Assembly (NCBI GenBank): GCA_964638715.1
Contig: CAZWZF010000028.1
Span: forward strand, 1-58,078
Reading direction: 5' to 3'
Source: JBAXQQ01 sp037131695
GTDB taxonomy: Bacteria; Armatimonadota; Hebobacteria; CAIYQO01
Length of the DNA stretch: 58,078 nt
The notes under the pieces were generated by a model that was not told the origin of the DNA, ran no database searches, and saw only the letters and a program-made list of their open reading frames with translations. A program made the translations under genes and the position numbers. This document shows positions 1 through 7,554 of the stretch, piece by piece; position 1 is the first letter of the stretch, and each line of letters begins with the position of its first letter.

Positions 1-1
1 G

Positions 2-379
2 AATAGAAAAGGTTCATTAATGATTTCTTCTTTTGAAAAGATTACAAAAGAAGATAATATTAAATTGTATATGTGTTTACAAAATAAAATCAAAGAAACT
101 TTATATTTAACAAAATTATCATCACAAATAGAAACATTAGAAAAAGGAAAAGAAAAGTTTACCGAATTAACAGTAGAAAATCAATGCAAGGTTATTGCAG
201 AAATACTTCATTTATTCCAATGTAATAAAGTATTGGCTAATTTTGAACTTATTAATGAATCTACACAATCTGGACGGATAACTATATCTAAAAATATAAC
301 AAAATTAGAAAATCTTAAAATCATACATCAGTCCCCAACAGGTATTTTTGAAAAAGAGGTTGATTTGAAAAAGTTATGA
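2..379 (+). CDS. cas9: Cas9, C-terminal fragment (gene runs off the left edge)
   Basis: The frame is open to the window edge, so this is the 3' end of a longer gene; the ATG at 20 is internal. The last ~125 residues resemble the PAM-interacting C-terminus of type II-A Cas9: a LHLFQCN / ANFELI block followed by IIHQSPTGIFEKEVDL, which matches the family's terminal 'HQSITGLYETRIDL' block. Known role: RNA-guided double-strand DNA cleavage using crRNA and tracrRNA. The stop codon overlaps the cas1 start (ATGA at 376-379), so the genes are translationally coupled. HNH and RuvC domains lie outside the window. The neighbours cas1, cas2 and csn2 make the identification secure although only the tail is visible. 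Confidence 0.92.
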   Translation, partial: NRKGSLMISSFEKITKEDNIKLYMCLQNKIKETLYLTKLSSQIETLEKGKEKFTELTVENQCKVIAEILHLFQCNKVLANFELINESTQSGRITISKNITKLENLKIIHQSPTGIFEKEVDLKKL

Positions 380-1248
380 GCTGGAGAATGGTGGTGATAT
401 CAAACCCGTGCAAGATGGATTTAAAACTAAACCAGATGGTAGTACGCACGGAGGAAGTGGTGAAAATAAATATATCCGAATTATCGACGGTAATCATTGA
501 GAACACGGCGGTGTCAATTACCGCCTGCCTTCTTTGCGAGTTGACAAAGCGTAAGGTAAAGATCATATTTTGCGACGAAAAGCATAATCCTTGTTCAGAA
601 TTGATAGGGTATTATGGATGTCATGATACCAGTGAAAAAATACGCAAACAGATAGCCTGGAATAATGACATAAAACAGGCAGTATGGACATGCATAGTTG
701 CTGATAAAATACGGAAACAAAGTAATAACTTAACCCGTATTTGTCATCCAGCCGCTTCGCTGTTGGAAAAGTATATAGACGAATTAGTACCAAATGATGA
801 GACTAATCGCGAAGGTCACGCTGCTAAAGTATATTTTAATGCCATGTTTGGCATGGATTATAGTCGTGGTCAGGAAATTCCTATCAATGCCGCATTAAAC
901 TATGGCTATGCTATTATATTGGCGACAGTTAACCGTGAAATAACAGCAAGCGGTTACCTTACCCAATTAGGTATTTTTCATGATAATGTTTTTAACCAGT
1001 TCAATTTCGGGTCTGATATAATGGAACCGTTGCGTCCGTTAATAGACTGGCATGTTTACAATTTGCAACTGGATAAGTTTGAACATGAAGAAAAGATACG
1101 TCTTCTTGATATCGTAAAATATATGGTGACAATTGATGGCTGCAGTCAATATTTGGACAATGCGATAAAGATTTACTGTAAAAGTATATTTGATGCTCTC
1201 AATGAAAATGACGCGTCTTTGATTAGTTTTTACACTTATGAGTTATAG
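376..1248 (+). CDS. cas1: Cas1, type II CRISPR integrase
   Basis: A 290-residue protein of normal type II Cas1 length. It is the metal-dependent integrase that, with Cas2, inserts new spacers at the leader end of the array. Candidate metal ligands are Glu146 (in NREGHAAKVYF), His202 (in LGIFHDNVF) and Asp214 (in FGSDIMEPLRP), in the order and spacing expected of Cas1. The N-terminus shows the usual beta-rich part (VVRTEEVVKINISELSTVIIEN). The start ATG overlaps the cas9 stop by four bases and there is no separate ribosome binding site, which fits translational coupling. The C-terminus overlaps cas2 by 11 bases. In type II-A systems Cas1-Cas2 works together with Csn2 and Cas9 during spacer capture. 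Confidence 0.97.
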   Translation: MSWRMVVISNPCKMDLKLNQMVVRTEEVVKINISELSTVIIENTAVSITACLLCELTKRKVKIIFCDEKHNPCSELIGYYGCHDTSEKIRKQIAWNNDIKQAVWTCIVADKIRKQSNNLTRICHPAASLLEKYIDELVPNDETNREGHAAKVYFNAMFGMDYSRGQEIPINAALNYGYAIILATVNREITASGYLTQLGIFHDNVFNQFNFGSDIMEPLRPLIDWHVYNLQLDKFEHEEKIRLLDIVKYMVTIDGCSQYLDNAIKIYCKSIFDALNENDASLISFYTYEL

Positions 1249-1558
1249 ATATATGAGAGTACTGGTGATATTTGATTTGCCTACTATAACATTAAGCGAC
1301 CGGCGGGAATATACAATTTTTCGCAAGTTTTTAATAAAAAGTGGTTTTATCATGATGCAGGAGTCAGTATACAGCAAATTGGCACTTAATATGACTGCCG
1401 CTGAAGTGGTGATGAACAGCGTGCGAAAAAGCAGTCCGTCTGCCGGATTAGTACAGATGCTGGTGATGACAGAAAAGCAGTTCTCACGTATTGAACTGGT
1501 GGTGGGAGAATATGTGCAACATGTGGTGGATAATGATGACAGGCTGATAATATTATGA
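1238..1558 (+). CDS. cas2: Cas2, adaptation complex subunit
   Basis: A 106-residue Cas2 with a ferredoxin-like fold: beta1 MRVLVIFDLP, then FRKFLIKSGFIMMQESVYSKLAL and LVMTEKQFSRIELVVG. It forms the central dimer of the Cas1-Cas2 integration complex. The start at 1238 is preferred over the ATG at 1253 because type II-A Cas2 proteins (for example that of Streptococcus pyogenes) also begin MSYRYMR. It overlaps cas1 by 11 bases and csn2 by four (ATGA), so all visible cas genes are coupled. Confidence 0.95.
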   Translation: MSYRYMRVLVIFDLPTITLSDRREYTIFRKFLIKSGFIMMQESVYSKLALNMTAAEVVMNSVRKSSPSAGLVQMLVMTEKQFSRIELVVGEYVQHVVDNDDRLIIL

Positions 1559-2232
1559 TGAAATTGGCATACCCGATACTATCAAAACCTATTGAGATCC
1601 CAGATAATAAAACAGCTGTACTGGTGATAGAAAACCAGATGCTATATGCAAAGGTGTTGTTTGAATTGATATCGCAGTTAAACGGCAACGAAGGCGAGTT
1701 TGTATTGTCGAGAAATGACGCGATAATAAATATAGCCAAAGAGGCAGAACTGGTAATAGACCCTTTCATGATGGATATAAATCAACGTAAGGTGATAACC
1801 AGACTGCATCAAATGTTAAATACTTTAGCGATGAATGAAGACAATTATCAGAAAACCATGCGATTGTCCAGTGAAATGCAACAATATATTGAAGATATTG
1901 TGACCACTACGGACTATGAATTGGAATACAATCAGACCATAGATGCCGCAATGATATTTAAGATTACTGATGTTAAAATAGCTGTTAGCAGTGAAAGATT
2001 AGCAGAAAAGATAATTGACTATATAACCGTTATGACTGATTTATTTAAAACTGCCTGTTTTATATTTGTTAATCTTAAATCATTTATTAATGACGAAGAT
2101 ATGGCGAATCTATATAAACATTTTGCATATAAAAAAATCTGTGTCCTATTAATTGAAAACATAACACGAGATACCAAATATGAACATGAAATAATAAGAA
2201 TAATCGACCATGATATGTGTGAAATATATTGA
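1555..2232 (+). CDS. csn2: Csn2, type II-A adaptation protein
   Basis: A 225-residue protein matching canonical Csn2 in length and pattern: an N-terminal PILSKPIEIPDNKTAVLVIEN segment, a central EYNQTIDAAMIFKITDVKI segment like the [21 protein letters not shown] of S. pyogenes Csn2, and a late ACFIFVNLKSFINDEDMANLYKH block followed by VLLIEN. Csn2 forms a tetrameric ring around DNA ends and is required for spacer acquisition. Its presence is the defining mark of subtype II-A. Two adjacent ATGs (1555 and 1558) could start it; the first gives an ATGA overlap with cas2. It is the last cas gene before the array, the standard II-A order cas9-cas1-cas2-csn2. Confidence 0.93.
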   Translation: MMKLAYPILSKPIEIPDNKTAVLVIENQMLYAKVLFELISQLNGNEGEFVLSRNDAIINIAKEAELVIDPFMMDINQRKVITRLHQMLNTLAMNEDNYQKTMRLSSEMQQYIEDIVTTTDYELEYNQTIDAAMIFKITDVKIAVSSERLAEKIIDYITVMTDLFKTACFIFVNLKSFINDEDMANLYKHFAYKKICVLLIENITRDTKYEHEIIRIIDHDMCEIY

Positions 2233-2342
2233 TAGTTTATTAATATAATGATAAGATGAATCAGAATTATATCTATATACAAATACCTTATAAAATCACC
2301 GCTGTTTTAGGTGGCAGTTATTCTCGAATTTTAATATTTGAG
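2233..2342 (+). promoter_or_regulatory. CRISPR leader with ATTTGAG leader-anchoring sequence
   Basis: A 110-bp AT-rich stretch between csn2 and the first repeat. Its last seven bases (2336-2342) read ATTTGAG, identical to the leader-anchoring sequence described for streptococcal type II-A arrays, where it directs Cas1-Cas2 to integrate at the first repeat. A TATAAT hexamer lies at 2244-2249 but without a convincing -35, so the array promoter is not assigned. The leader position fixes the array polarity: newest spacers at 2343, oldest at 4884. Confidence 0.8.
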
Positions 2343-4884
2343 GTTTGAGAAAGGTGTAATTTTATAGGGTTATCAAACTAAATTCGCCGCGTGTCGGGCC
2401 AAATCATGTTTGAGAAAGGTGTAATTTTATAGGGTTATCAAACTTGTACCCTCGCTTTTGAGATGTTAGGAGGGTTTGAGAAAGGTGTAATTTTATAGGG
2501 TTATCAAACATCATTGTATGAGATTTCGATTACTTGTACGTTTGAGAAAGGTGTAATTTTATAGGGTTATCAAACGCATAATTCCGTGGGCTTCTGCGTC
2601 GGGTGGTTTGAGAAAGGTGTAATTTTATAGGGTTATCAAACATATGGAAATGATAGATTAGTTTGTCGTATGTTTGAGAAAGGTGTAATTTTATAGGGTT
2701 ATCAAACAAGAATATTTCATTGTGAAAAGCCTTGTAAGTTTGAGAAAGGTGTAATTTTATAGGGTTATCAAACGTGTTTCGCGAGGGGTGACACTACACC
2801 CCTGTTTGAGAAAGGTGTAATTTTATAGGGTTATCAAACGGCATATCTGCCGGTAAGAAAGTTGTTGGTGTTTGAGAAAGGTGTAATTTTATAGGGTTAT
2901 CAAACTTATATTTTTGCTATCGGCATTTTGATAAAGTTTGAGAAAGGTGTAATTTTATAGGGTTATCAAACTAATCCGTTTGTCATGGTGTCAAAATATG
3001 CGTTTGAGAAAGGTGTAATTTTATAGGGTTATCAAACAGAGCCTTAAAATATTTATAAATCATATATGTTTGAGAAAGGTGTAATTTTATAGGGTTATCA
3101 AACTTTGTCAATGTGAATAATTGATCAATGGTGGTTTGAGAAAGGTGTAATTTTATAGGGTTATCAAACTCTACTCGTGAAGGTTTGAAACATTCCTGTG
3201 TTTGAGAAAGGTGTAATTTTATAGGGTTATCAAACGAGCCTTAAAATAAATATAGATGGATATATGTTTGAGAAAGGTGTAATTTTATAGGGTTATCAAA
3301 CTGTAGCACCCCAAATGCACTATGCTAAATTGTTTGAGAAAGGTGTAATTTTATAGGGTTATCAAACGAAAACCCAGTAACAATGATACCCGCCACCGTT
3401 TGAGAAAGGTGTAATTTTATAGGGTTATCAAACTTTAATTTTTACAATGCCTGCATCTCCGGCGTTTGAGAAAGGTGTAATTTTATAGGGTTATCAAACA
3501 TTATCGTGGCTTATATTACAACGTAGGTAGTTTGAGAAAGGTGTAATTTTATAGGGTTATCAAACTTAACGCCAACTGTGTCGTCCATCGGTATCGTTTG
3601 AGAAAGGTGTAATTTTATAGGGTTATCAAACTCAGTCAATCCGGTATAATTCCCCATCGGGGTTTGAGAAAGGTGTAATTTTATAGGGTTATCAAACTAT
3701 AATTGGTGCTATTGGAGCGGTTGGAAAGTTTGAGAAAGGTGTAATTTTATAGGGTTATCAAACAGATATTGCCTTATATTGTCCAGCAACACTGTTTGAG
3801 AAAGGTGTAATTTTATAGGGTTATCAAACAAATTCTACCCTTCATCTTAACCGGTGAGGGTTTGAGAAAGGTGTAATTTTATAGGGTTATCAAACAAAGA
3901 AGTTCAAAGCGAACGCAAAAACTTAGTTTGAGAAAGGTGTAATTTTATAGGGTTATCAAACTTCTCAACTGCGATAAACAGCCAATCATACGTTTGAGAA
4001 AGGTGTAATTTTATAGGGTTATCAAACCCAACTATTAATGCTGTGAATACTTATCACGTTTGAGAAAGGTGTAATTTTATAGGGTTATCAAACCCATTTA
4101 TAATCATATCGTCGATTTCGTTAGTTTGAGAAAGGTGTAATTTTATAGGGTTATCAAACACATTAAATCCGCAGCAGTGCCGCCGCTAAGTTTGAGAAAG
4201 GTGTAATTTTATAGGGTTATCAAACTATAGAAATAAAAATTATTTCACCCGCTAAGTTTGAGAAAGGTGTAATTTTATAGGGTTATCAAACTTATCTTTG
4301 TGTTCCTGTTCTATGCCAATGGTTTGAGAAAGGTGTAATTTTATAGGGTTATCAAACCGCACTCGCATTCTTTGTGAGTACACCCGTGTTTGAGAAAGGT
4401 GTAATTTTATAGGGTTATCAAACATATCGCGATGACCTATGATATTCTCAACTGTTTGAGAAAGGTGTAATTTTATAGGGTTATCAAACGTTTTACTTTG
4501 AACGAAATAACACCCCACCGTTTGAGAAAGGTGTAATTTTATAGGGTTATCAAACCTCCGTGTTGCGCCGACGTACATTACCCGGGTTTGAGAAAGGTGT
4601 AATTTTATAGGGTTATCAAACATATAACAGTTTGCTCAGAGTTTTGAACAGTTTGAGAAAGGTGTAATTTTATAGGGTTATCAAACCGTTTTTTTGCTCT
4701 TTCAGCCACCGCCGCAGTTTGAGAAAGGTGTAATTTTATAGGGTTATCAAACCGTTATCCTCAATTATTGATAATGAGTTGCGTTTGAGAAAGGTGTAAT
4801 TTTATAGGGTTATCAAACCTTCGCGCCTTGCTGAAGCCATATCAGCGTGTTTGAGAAAGGTGTAATTTTATAGGGTTATCAAAC
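2343..4884 (+). CRISPR. Type II-A CRISPR array, 39 repeats and 38 spacers
   Basis: The 36-bp repeat begins GTTTGAGAAAGG and ends GGGTTATCAAAC, with a 6-bp terminal inverted repeat (GTTTGA/TCAAAC). Repeat starts were located one by one from 2343 to 4849. Spacing is 66 bp throughout except after repeat 1 and after repeat 35, where the spacers are 29 nt (2379-2407 and 4622-4650); all other spacers are 30 nt. Every repeat copy read was identical, including the distal one at 4849-4884. A GTTTGAGA start, spacer length of 30 and position downstream of csn2 all fit type II-A with crRNA transcribed on the + strand. No anti-repeat (tracrRNA) was seen inside the window. Confidence 0.99.
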
Positions 4885-5019
4885 GACGTCACTTTGCCAT
4901 AATATTCACATATTCATTTAATCATACCAAATAATCAATATATTTTAAAATTTACCAATATCATCTATTTTTTTTATGAATTAATTTTAGCAAAATTATG
5001 CGATGTCCAACAAATTTGC

Positions 5020-5041
5020 GGAATGCCGGGGACGGCATTCC
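5020..5041. repeat. Perfect 9-bp hairpin in the 375-bp gap between array and rpsF
   Basis: GGAATGCCG and CGGCATTCC flank a GGGA tetraloop. A run of T (TTATTTTTT) begins about nine bases after the right arm, so it could act as a terminator for the array transcript; it also looks like a dispersed REP-type palindrome. The rest of 4885-5189 is AT-rich with no reading frame, no repeat remnant and no recognised RNA. Confidence 0.5.
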
Positions 5042-5191
5042 CTACAACTGTTATTTTTTCTGGTTAAAATGTCATTCATCTATAAATATATAAACAAATA
5101 ATTATAAAGGCATCCGGGGGTATTGTCAGAAATCTTTATAATTGGTATTGTTTACAGGTCATGTGCGAAATGTGTGTGACTTTAATTGGGA

Positions 5192-5253
5192 CGCGGAATT
5201 TCCGCGCACCCTTCCTGCCCTGAATTGGGCCATCTTAAAGACCGGAGGAAGGA
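5192..5253 (+). promoter_or_regulatory. Structured rpsF leader, candidate S6:S18 autoregulatory site
   Basis: A 7-bp hairpin CGCGGAA-T-TTCCGCG (5192-5206) is followed by a nested structure: CCTTCCT (5210-5216) can pair with AGGAAGG (5246-5252), which is part of the rpsF Shine-Dalgarno region, and inside it GCCC/GGGC (5217-5220/5227-5230) forms a small helix. The unpaired 3' side holds an ACCGG (5241-5245). Known rpsF leaders in many phyla carry an RNA motif with a conserved CCG trinucleotide that is bound by the S6:S18 complex to repress translation. Here rpsF and rpsR lie in one operon, which fits such feedback, but the match was judged by eye only. Confidence 0.45.
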
Positions 5254-5259
5254 AGCAAA

Positions 5260-5547
5260 ATGCGACCGTACGAACTAATGTACATCCTGCAGCCAACATT
5301 AACGGCTGAGGAGCAAACTGCACTGGTAGACCGCTTCAACACTCTAATAACCTCAAGCGAAGGCACCGTCGAATCTTGCGATCGATGGGAAAAACGCAAC
5401 ATGCAGTACGAAATCAAGAATTTTCGTGAGGGTTATTACGTTGTTGTCAATTTCCAGGGCACGCCCACACTGGTGACAGAGATTGATCGCCAGATAAGAA
5501 TTACTGAAACTATTATACGCCACATGATTCTGCGTAAGGATGACTAA
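5260..5547 (+). CDS. rpsF: 30S ribosomal protein bS6
   Basis: A 95-residue bS6, normal length. It begins MRPYELMYILQP, the family signature, and has the beta strand YVVVNFQG and a C-terminal helix. bS6 binds the central domain of 16S rRNA as a heterodimer with bS18. The start is fixed by a strong GGAGGAAGGA site upstream. It opens the rpsF-ssb-rpsR cluster (gaps of 43 and 54 bp), the common order in bacteria, and follows a structured leader that can hide its ribosome binding site. Confidence 0.97.
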   Translation: MRPYELMYILQPTLTAEEQTALVDRFNTLITSSEGTVESCDRWEKRNMQYEIKNFREGYYVVVNFQGTPTLVTEIDRQIRITETIIRHMILRKDD

Positions 5548-5590
5548 TTAGTTTTATCATTAGAGCAGAATGCTGTGATGGAGGAATGTC

Positions 5591-6094
5591 ATGTTGAACA
5601 AAGTGATTTTAGTTGGAAGAATGTGTACCGACCCGGAATTAAAATATACTCCGAGTGGTGTGGCAGTTGCGAATTTCCGCATTGCGGTAGATCGCCCTTT
5701 CAAAAATGCACAAGGTGAAAAAGAGACCGACTTCATTGATGTCGTAGCATGGCGCCATACAGCTGATTTTGTGAACACTTACATAAAAAAAGGTCAATTA
5801 ATGTTTGTGGAAGGTGTGTTGCAAGTCCGCCAGTGGCAAACCCCGGATGGGCAAAAAAGACGGCAGGCCGAGGTAGTAGCAGAAAATCTGCGCGCCCTTG
5901 ACCGACCGCGCGAAAGAGAAGAAGGTGCCGCAGTTGGCACTTCAACGGCCGGGCATTACACCCCGCGTCCGCAGCAATCAACAGGTGGAAATGGCATGAA
6001 TAATGCCCAGACCCCTCGCGATAATTATTCAATGCCAGAAGATGTACCGGAATATAATATGCCGGATATCTCTGATCCATTTGATGATCAATAA
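5591..6094 (+). CDS. ssb: Single-stranded DNA-binding protein
   Basis: 167 residues: an N-terminal OB fold (LNKVILVGRMCTDPELKYTP, then FIDVVAWRHTADFVNTYIKKG and VEGVLQVRQW) followed by a disordered Gln/Asn/Pro-rich tail. SSB coats single-stranded DNA and recruits repair and replication proteins through its C-terminal tip. The tip here ends DISDPFDDQ: the acidic stretch and PF are present, but the Phe is not the last residue as in the usual DDDIPF tip. The start follows a GGAGGAATGTC site. It is the middle gene of the rpsF-ssb-rpsR operon. Confidence 0.96.
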   Translation: MLNKVILVGRMCTDPELKYTPSGVAVANFRIAVDRPFKNAQGEKETDFIDVVAWRHTADFVNTYIKKGQLMFVEGVLQVRQWQTPDGQKRRQAEVVAENLRALDRPREREEGAAVGTSTAGHYTPRPQQSTGGNGMNNAQTPRDNYSMPEDVPEYNMPDISDPFDDQ

Positions 6095-6148
6095 AATACA
6101 TCCTTCGCGCCTATAAAAGGCGCCAAAGGCTCGTGGAGGAAATTTAAA

Positions 6149-6415
6149 ATGACTATGTCCGAAGGTTCAGGCAAACGCGGCGATCGTCCGCCAAAAGGTT
6201 TCAAGCGCACTCGCCCGAAAGCCTGCAGTTTTTGCGTCGATAAAATCAGCGTAATCGACTATAAAGATATTGGCCGTCTGCGCCAGACCGTTACCGAACA
6301 CGGCAAGATTAAATCACGCCGTCTGACCGGTACCTGTGCCGCACACCAGCGCAAAGTGGCTATGGCTGTTAAGCGCGCACGCCACGTGGCATTACTGCCT
6401 TTCGTAGCTGAGTGA
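6149..6415 (+). CDS. rpsR: 30S ribosomal protein bS18 (zinc-ligand form)
   Basis: An 88-residue bS18 with the diagnostic IDYKDIGRLRQTVTEHGKI and RRLTGTCAAHQRKVAMAVKRARH blocks. Cys26-x2-Cys29 and Cys63-x2-His66 supply four likely zinc ligands (the C+ form of the protein). bS18 pairs with bS6 on 16S rRNA. The start at 6149 follows GTGGAGGAAA; an in-frame ATG two codons later is possible but has poorer spacing. A strong hairpin terminator follows at 6435. Confidence 0.97.
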   Translation: MTMSEGSGKRGDRPPKGFKRTRPKACSFCVDKISVIDYKDIGRLRQTVTEHGKIKSRRLTGTCAAHQRKVAMAVKRARHVALLPFVAE

Positions 6416-6434
6416 TCTTTAACAATTAAGTACG

Positions 6435-6467
6435 CCCCGCAATATTTTATTGCGGGGTATAATTTTG
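6435..6467 (+). terminator. Hairpin terminator after rpsR
   Basis: CCCCGCAATA and TATTGCGGGG form a stem of about 10 bp with a tiny T-rich loop (6435-6457), followed by TATAATTTTG. It separates the ribosomal operon from tpiA, whose start is only 18 bp further on, so some read-through into tpiA is likely. Confidence 0.8.
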
Positions 6468-6484
6468 TCTGATGAGGTAATAAA

Positions 6485-7282
6485 ATGAGAAAACCGCTAA
6501 TTGCCGGTAACTGGAAAATGAATATGACCATCGCTGATGGTACCGCGCTTGTAAACTCTTTGAAAGAAGCATTGCAAGGCATCGACGGCGCAGAATGCGC
6601 GGTATGCGTACCAGCAGTATTGCTGAAACCAATATCTGACGTTGTTTGCTGCAGCAATATCGCTTTGGGCGGGCAGGACCTTTTCTGGGAAGAAAAAGGC
6701 GCATTCACCGGCCAGATATCCGGCCCGATGCTGAATGACGTAAAAGCAAAGTATGTAATTATCGGCCATTCAGAACGCCGCGGCCGTTTTGGCAGCATCC
6801 CGGCAAACTGGGACGCAGAACTGTTAAAAGCATTCGGCGACAATGACACCGTGGTAAATGTAAAGGTCAAAGCTGCTTTCAAATACAATTTAGTTCCTAT
6901 CATGTGCTGCGGCGAAACAAAAGATGAACGTGAACAGGGAATTACCGACCAGGTAGTGGAAAAACAGATTCGCGCTGGTTTGGCCGGATTAACCCCGGAA
7001 CAGATATCCAGCATGGTAATCGCTTATGAACCAGTATGGGCAATCGGAACCGGCTTAACCTGCGACCCGCAGGAAGGCAACCGGGTAATTAAAGGCATCC
7101 GCGGAACCGTTCGCGATATGTTTGGTGCTGCTGCTGAAAATATCCGCATTCAATACGGCGGAAGCGCAACCCCGGACAACATTGCAGAAATCATGTCGCA
7201 ATCAGATATTGATGGCGCATTAGTTGGCGGTGCAGCTTTAAAGCCGTCATTCGCCGAAATGATTAAAACCGCCGCGAAATAA
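6485..7282 (+). CDS. tpiA: Triose-phosphate isomerase
   Basis: Interconverts dihydroxyacetone phosphate and glyceraldehyde 3-phosphate in glycolysis. The 265 residues contain the full active site: Lys11 (AGNWKMN), His95 (IIGHSERR) and Glu182 (AYEPVWAIGTG), plus the phosphate-binding QYGGS and GALVGGAAL loops. After SERR the protein has about 13 extra residues (around GRFGSIPANWDAELLKAFGD), where most homologues go straight to the YFGE-type loop; the frame stays intact and the rest aligns normally. Start ATG follows GATGAGGTAAT. It appears to be a single-gene unit between two terminators. Confidence 0.97.
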   Translation: MRKPLIAGNWKMNMTIADGTALVNSLKEALQGIDGAECAVCVPAVLLKPISDVVCCSNIALGGQDLFWEEKGAFTGQISGPMLNDVKAKYVIIGHSERRGRFGSIPANWDAELLKAFGDNDTVVNVKVKAAFKYNLVPIMCCGETKDEREQGITDQVVEKQIRAGLAGLTPEQISSMVIAYEPVWAIGTGLTCDPQEGNRVIKGIRGTVRDMFGAAAENIRIQYGGSATPDNIAEIMSQSDIDGALVGGAALKPSFAEMIKTAAK

Positions 7283-7293
7283 AAACATACCAG

Positions 7294-7318
7294 TCTTCTT
7301 TGATTGCATCAAAGAAGA
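7294..7318. repeat. Perfect 11-bp hairpin after tpiA
   Basis: TCTTCTTTGAT and ATCAAAGAAGA flank a 3-base TGC loop. It lies 11 bp after the tpiA stop and just ahead of a second hairpin with a T tract, so it probably helps end or protect the 3' end of the tpiA transcript. Confidence 0.7.
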
Positions 7319-7333
7319 TATGTAGTTTTATAT

Positions 7334-7368
7334 AAAATCCGGGATAAATATATTCCGGATTTTTTTTT
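7334..7368 (+). terminator. Rho-independent terminator of tpiA
   Basis: AAAATCCGG (7334-7342) pairs with CCGGATTTT (7355-7363) and runs into a continuous T tract. This is a standard intrinsic terminator, and the second hairpin in a row after tpiA. Confidence 0.85.
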
Positions 7369-7481
7369 ATTTTTTACGTATAAAAACGTATATTAATATA
7401 TTTCTAACTGTGGTATGATATAAATCAACTTATTAAACTTGTCCGAAAATAGTTTTTTACAAATGGTTTAAAATTAAAATG

Positions 7482-7541
7482 TGCCGGGTATAAATTATAA
7501 ACATTTGATACTATAACGGTATCATTTGTTAAAACCCGGCA
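7482..7541 (+). promoter_or_regulatory. Nested palindromes upstream of rrf2, candidate operator
   Basis: An inner dyad AACA-tt-TGATAC-N7-GTATCA-tt-TGTT (7500-7530) has 10 matched positions per arm. Around it an outer perfect 8-bp inverted repeat, TGCCGGGT (7482-7489) and ACCCGGCA (7534-7541), ends at the base before the AAAGGTGG ribosome binding site. The inner dyad has the size of an Rrf2-family operator; the outer pair could form an RNA stem next to the ribosome binding site. Both point to autoregulation of the rrf2-peroxiredoxin pair. No confident -35/-10 was assigned. Confidence 0.55.
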
Positions 7542-7554
7542 AAAGGTGGGATTA

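Noticed and set aside
4172..4255. Spacers 28 and 29 both ending in CCGCTAA
   Set aside because: Only seven shared bases with unrelated remainder; likely chance, unlike the 13-base match of spacers 11 and 14.
4252..4623. Open frame on the - strand inside the array with a repeated FDNPIKLHLSQT unit
   Set aside because: It is a translation of CRISPR repeats and spacers; the 66-bp period keeps the frame open by chance.
2379..4848. Self-targeting spacers against genes in this window
   Set aside because: No spacer was recognised by eye in the rest of the window; this was not an exhaustive search.
7438..7453. ACTTGTCCGAAAATAG resembling the left end of the 40434-40589 repeat region
   Set aside because: Only about nine consecutive matching bases and no continuing similarity.
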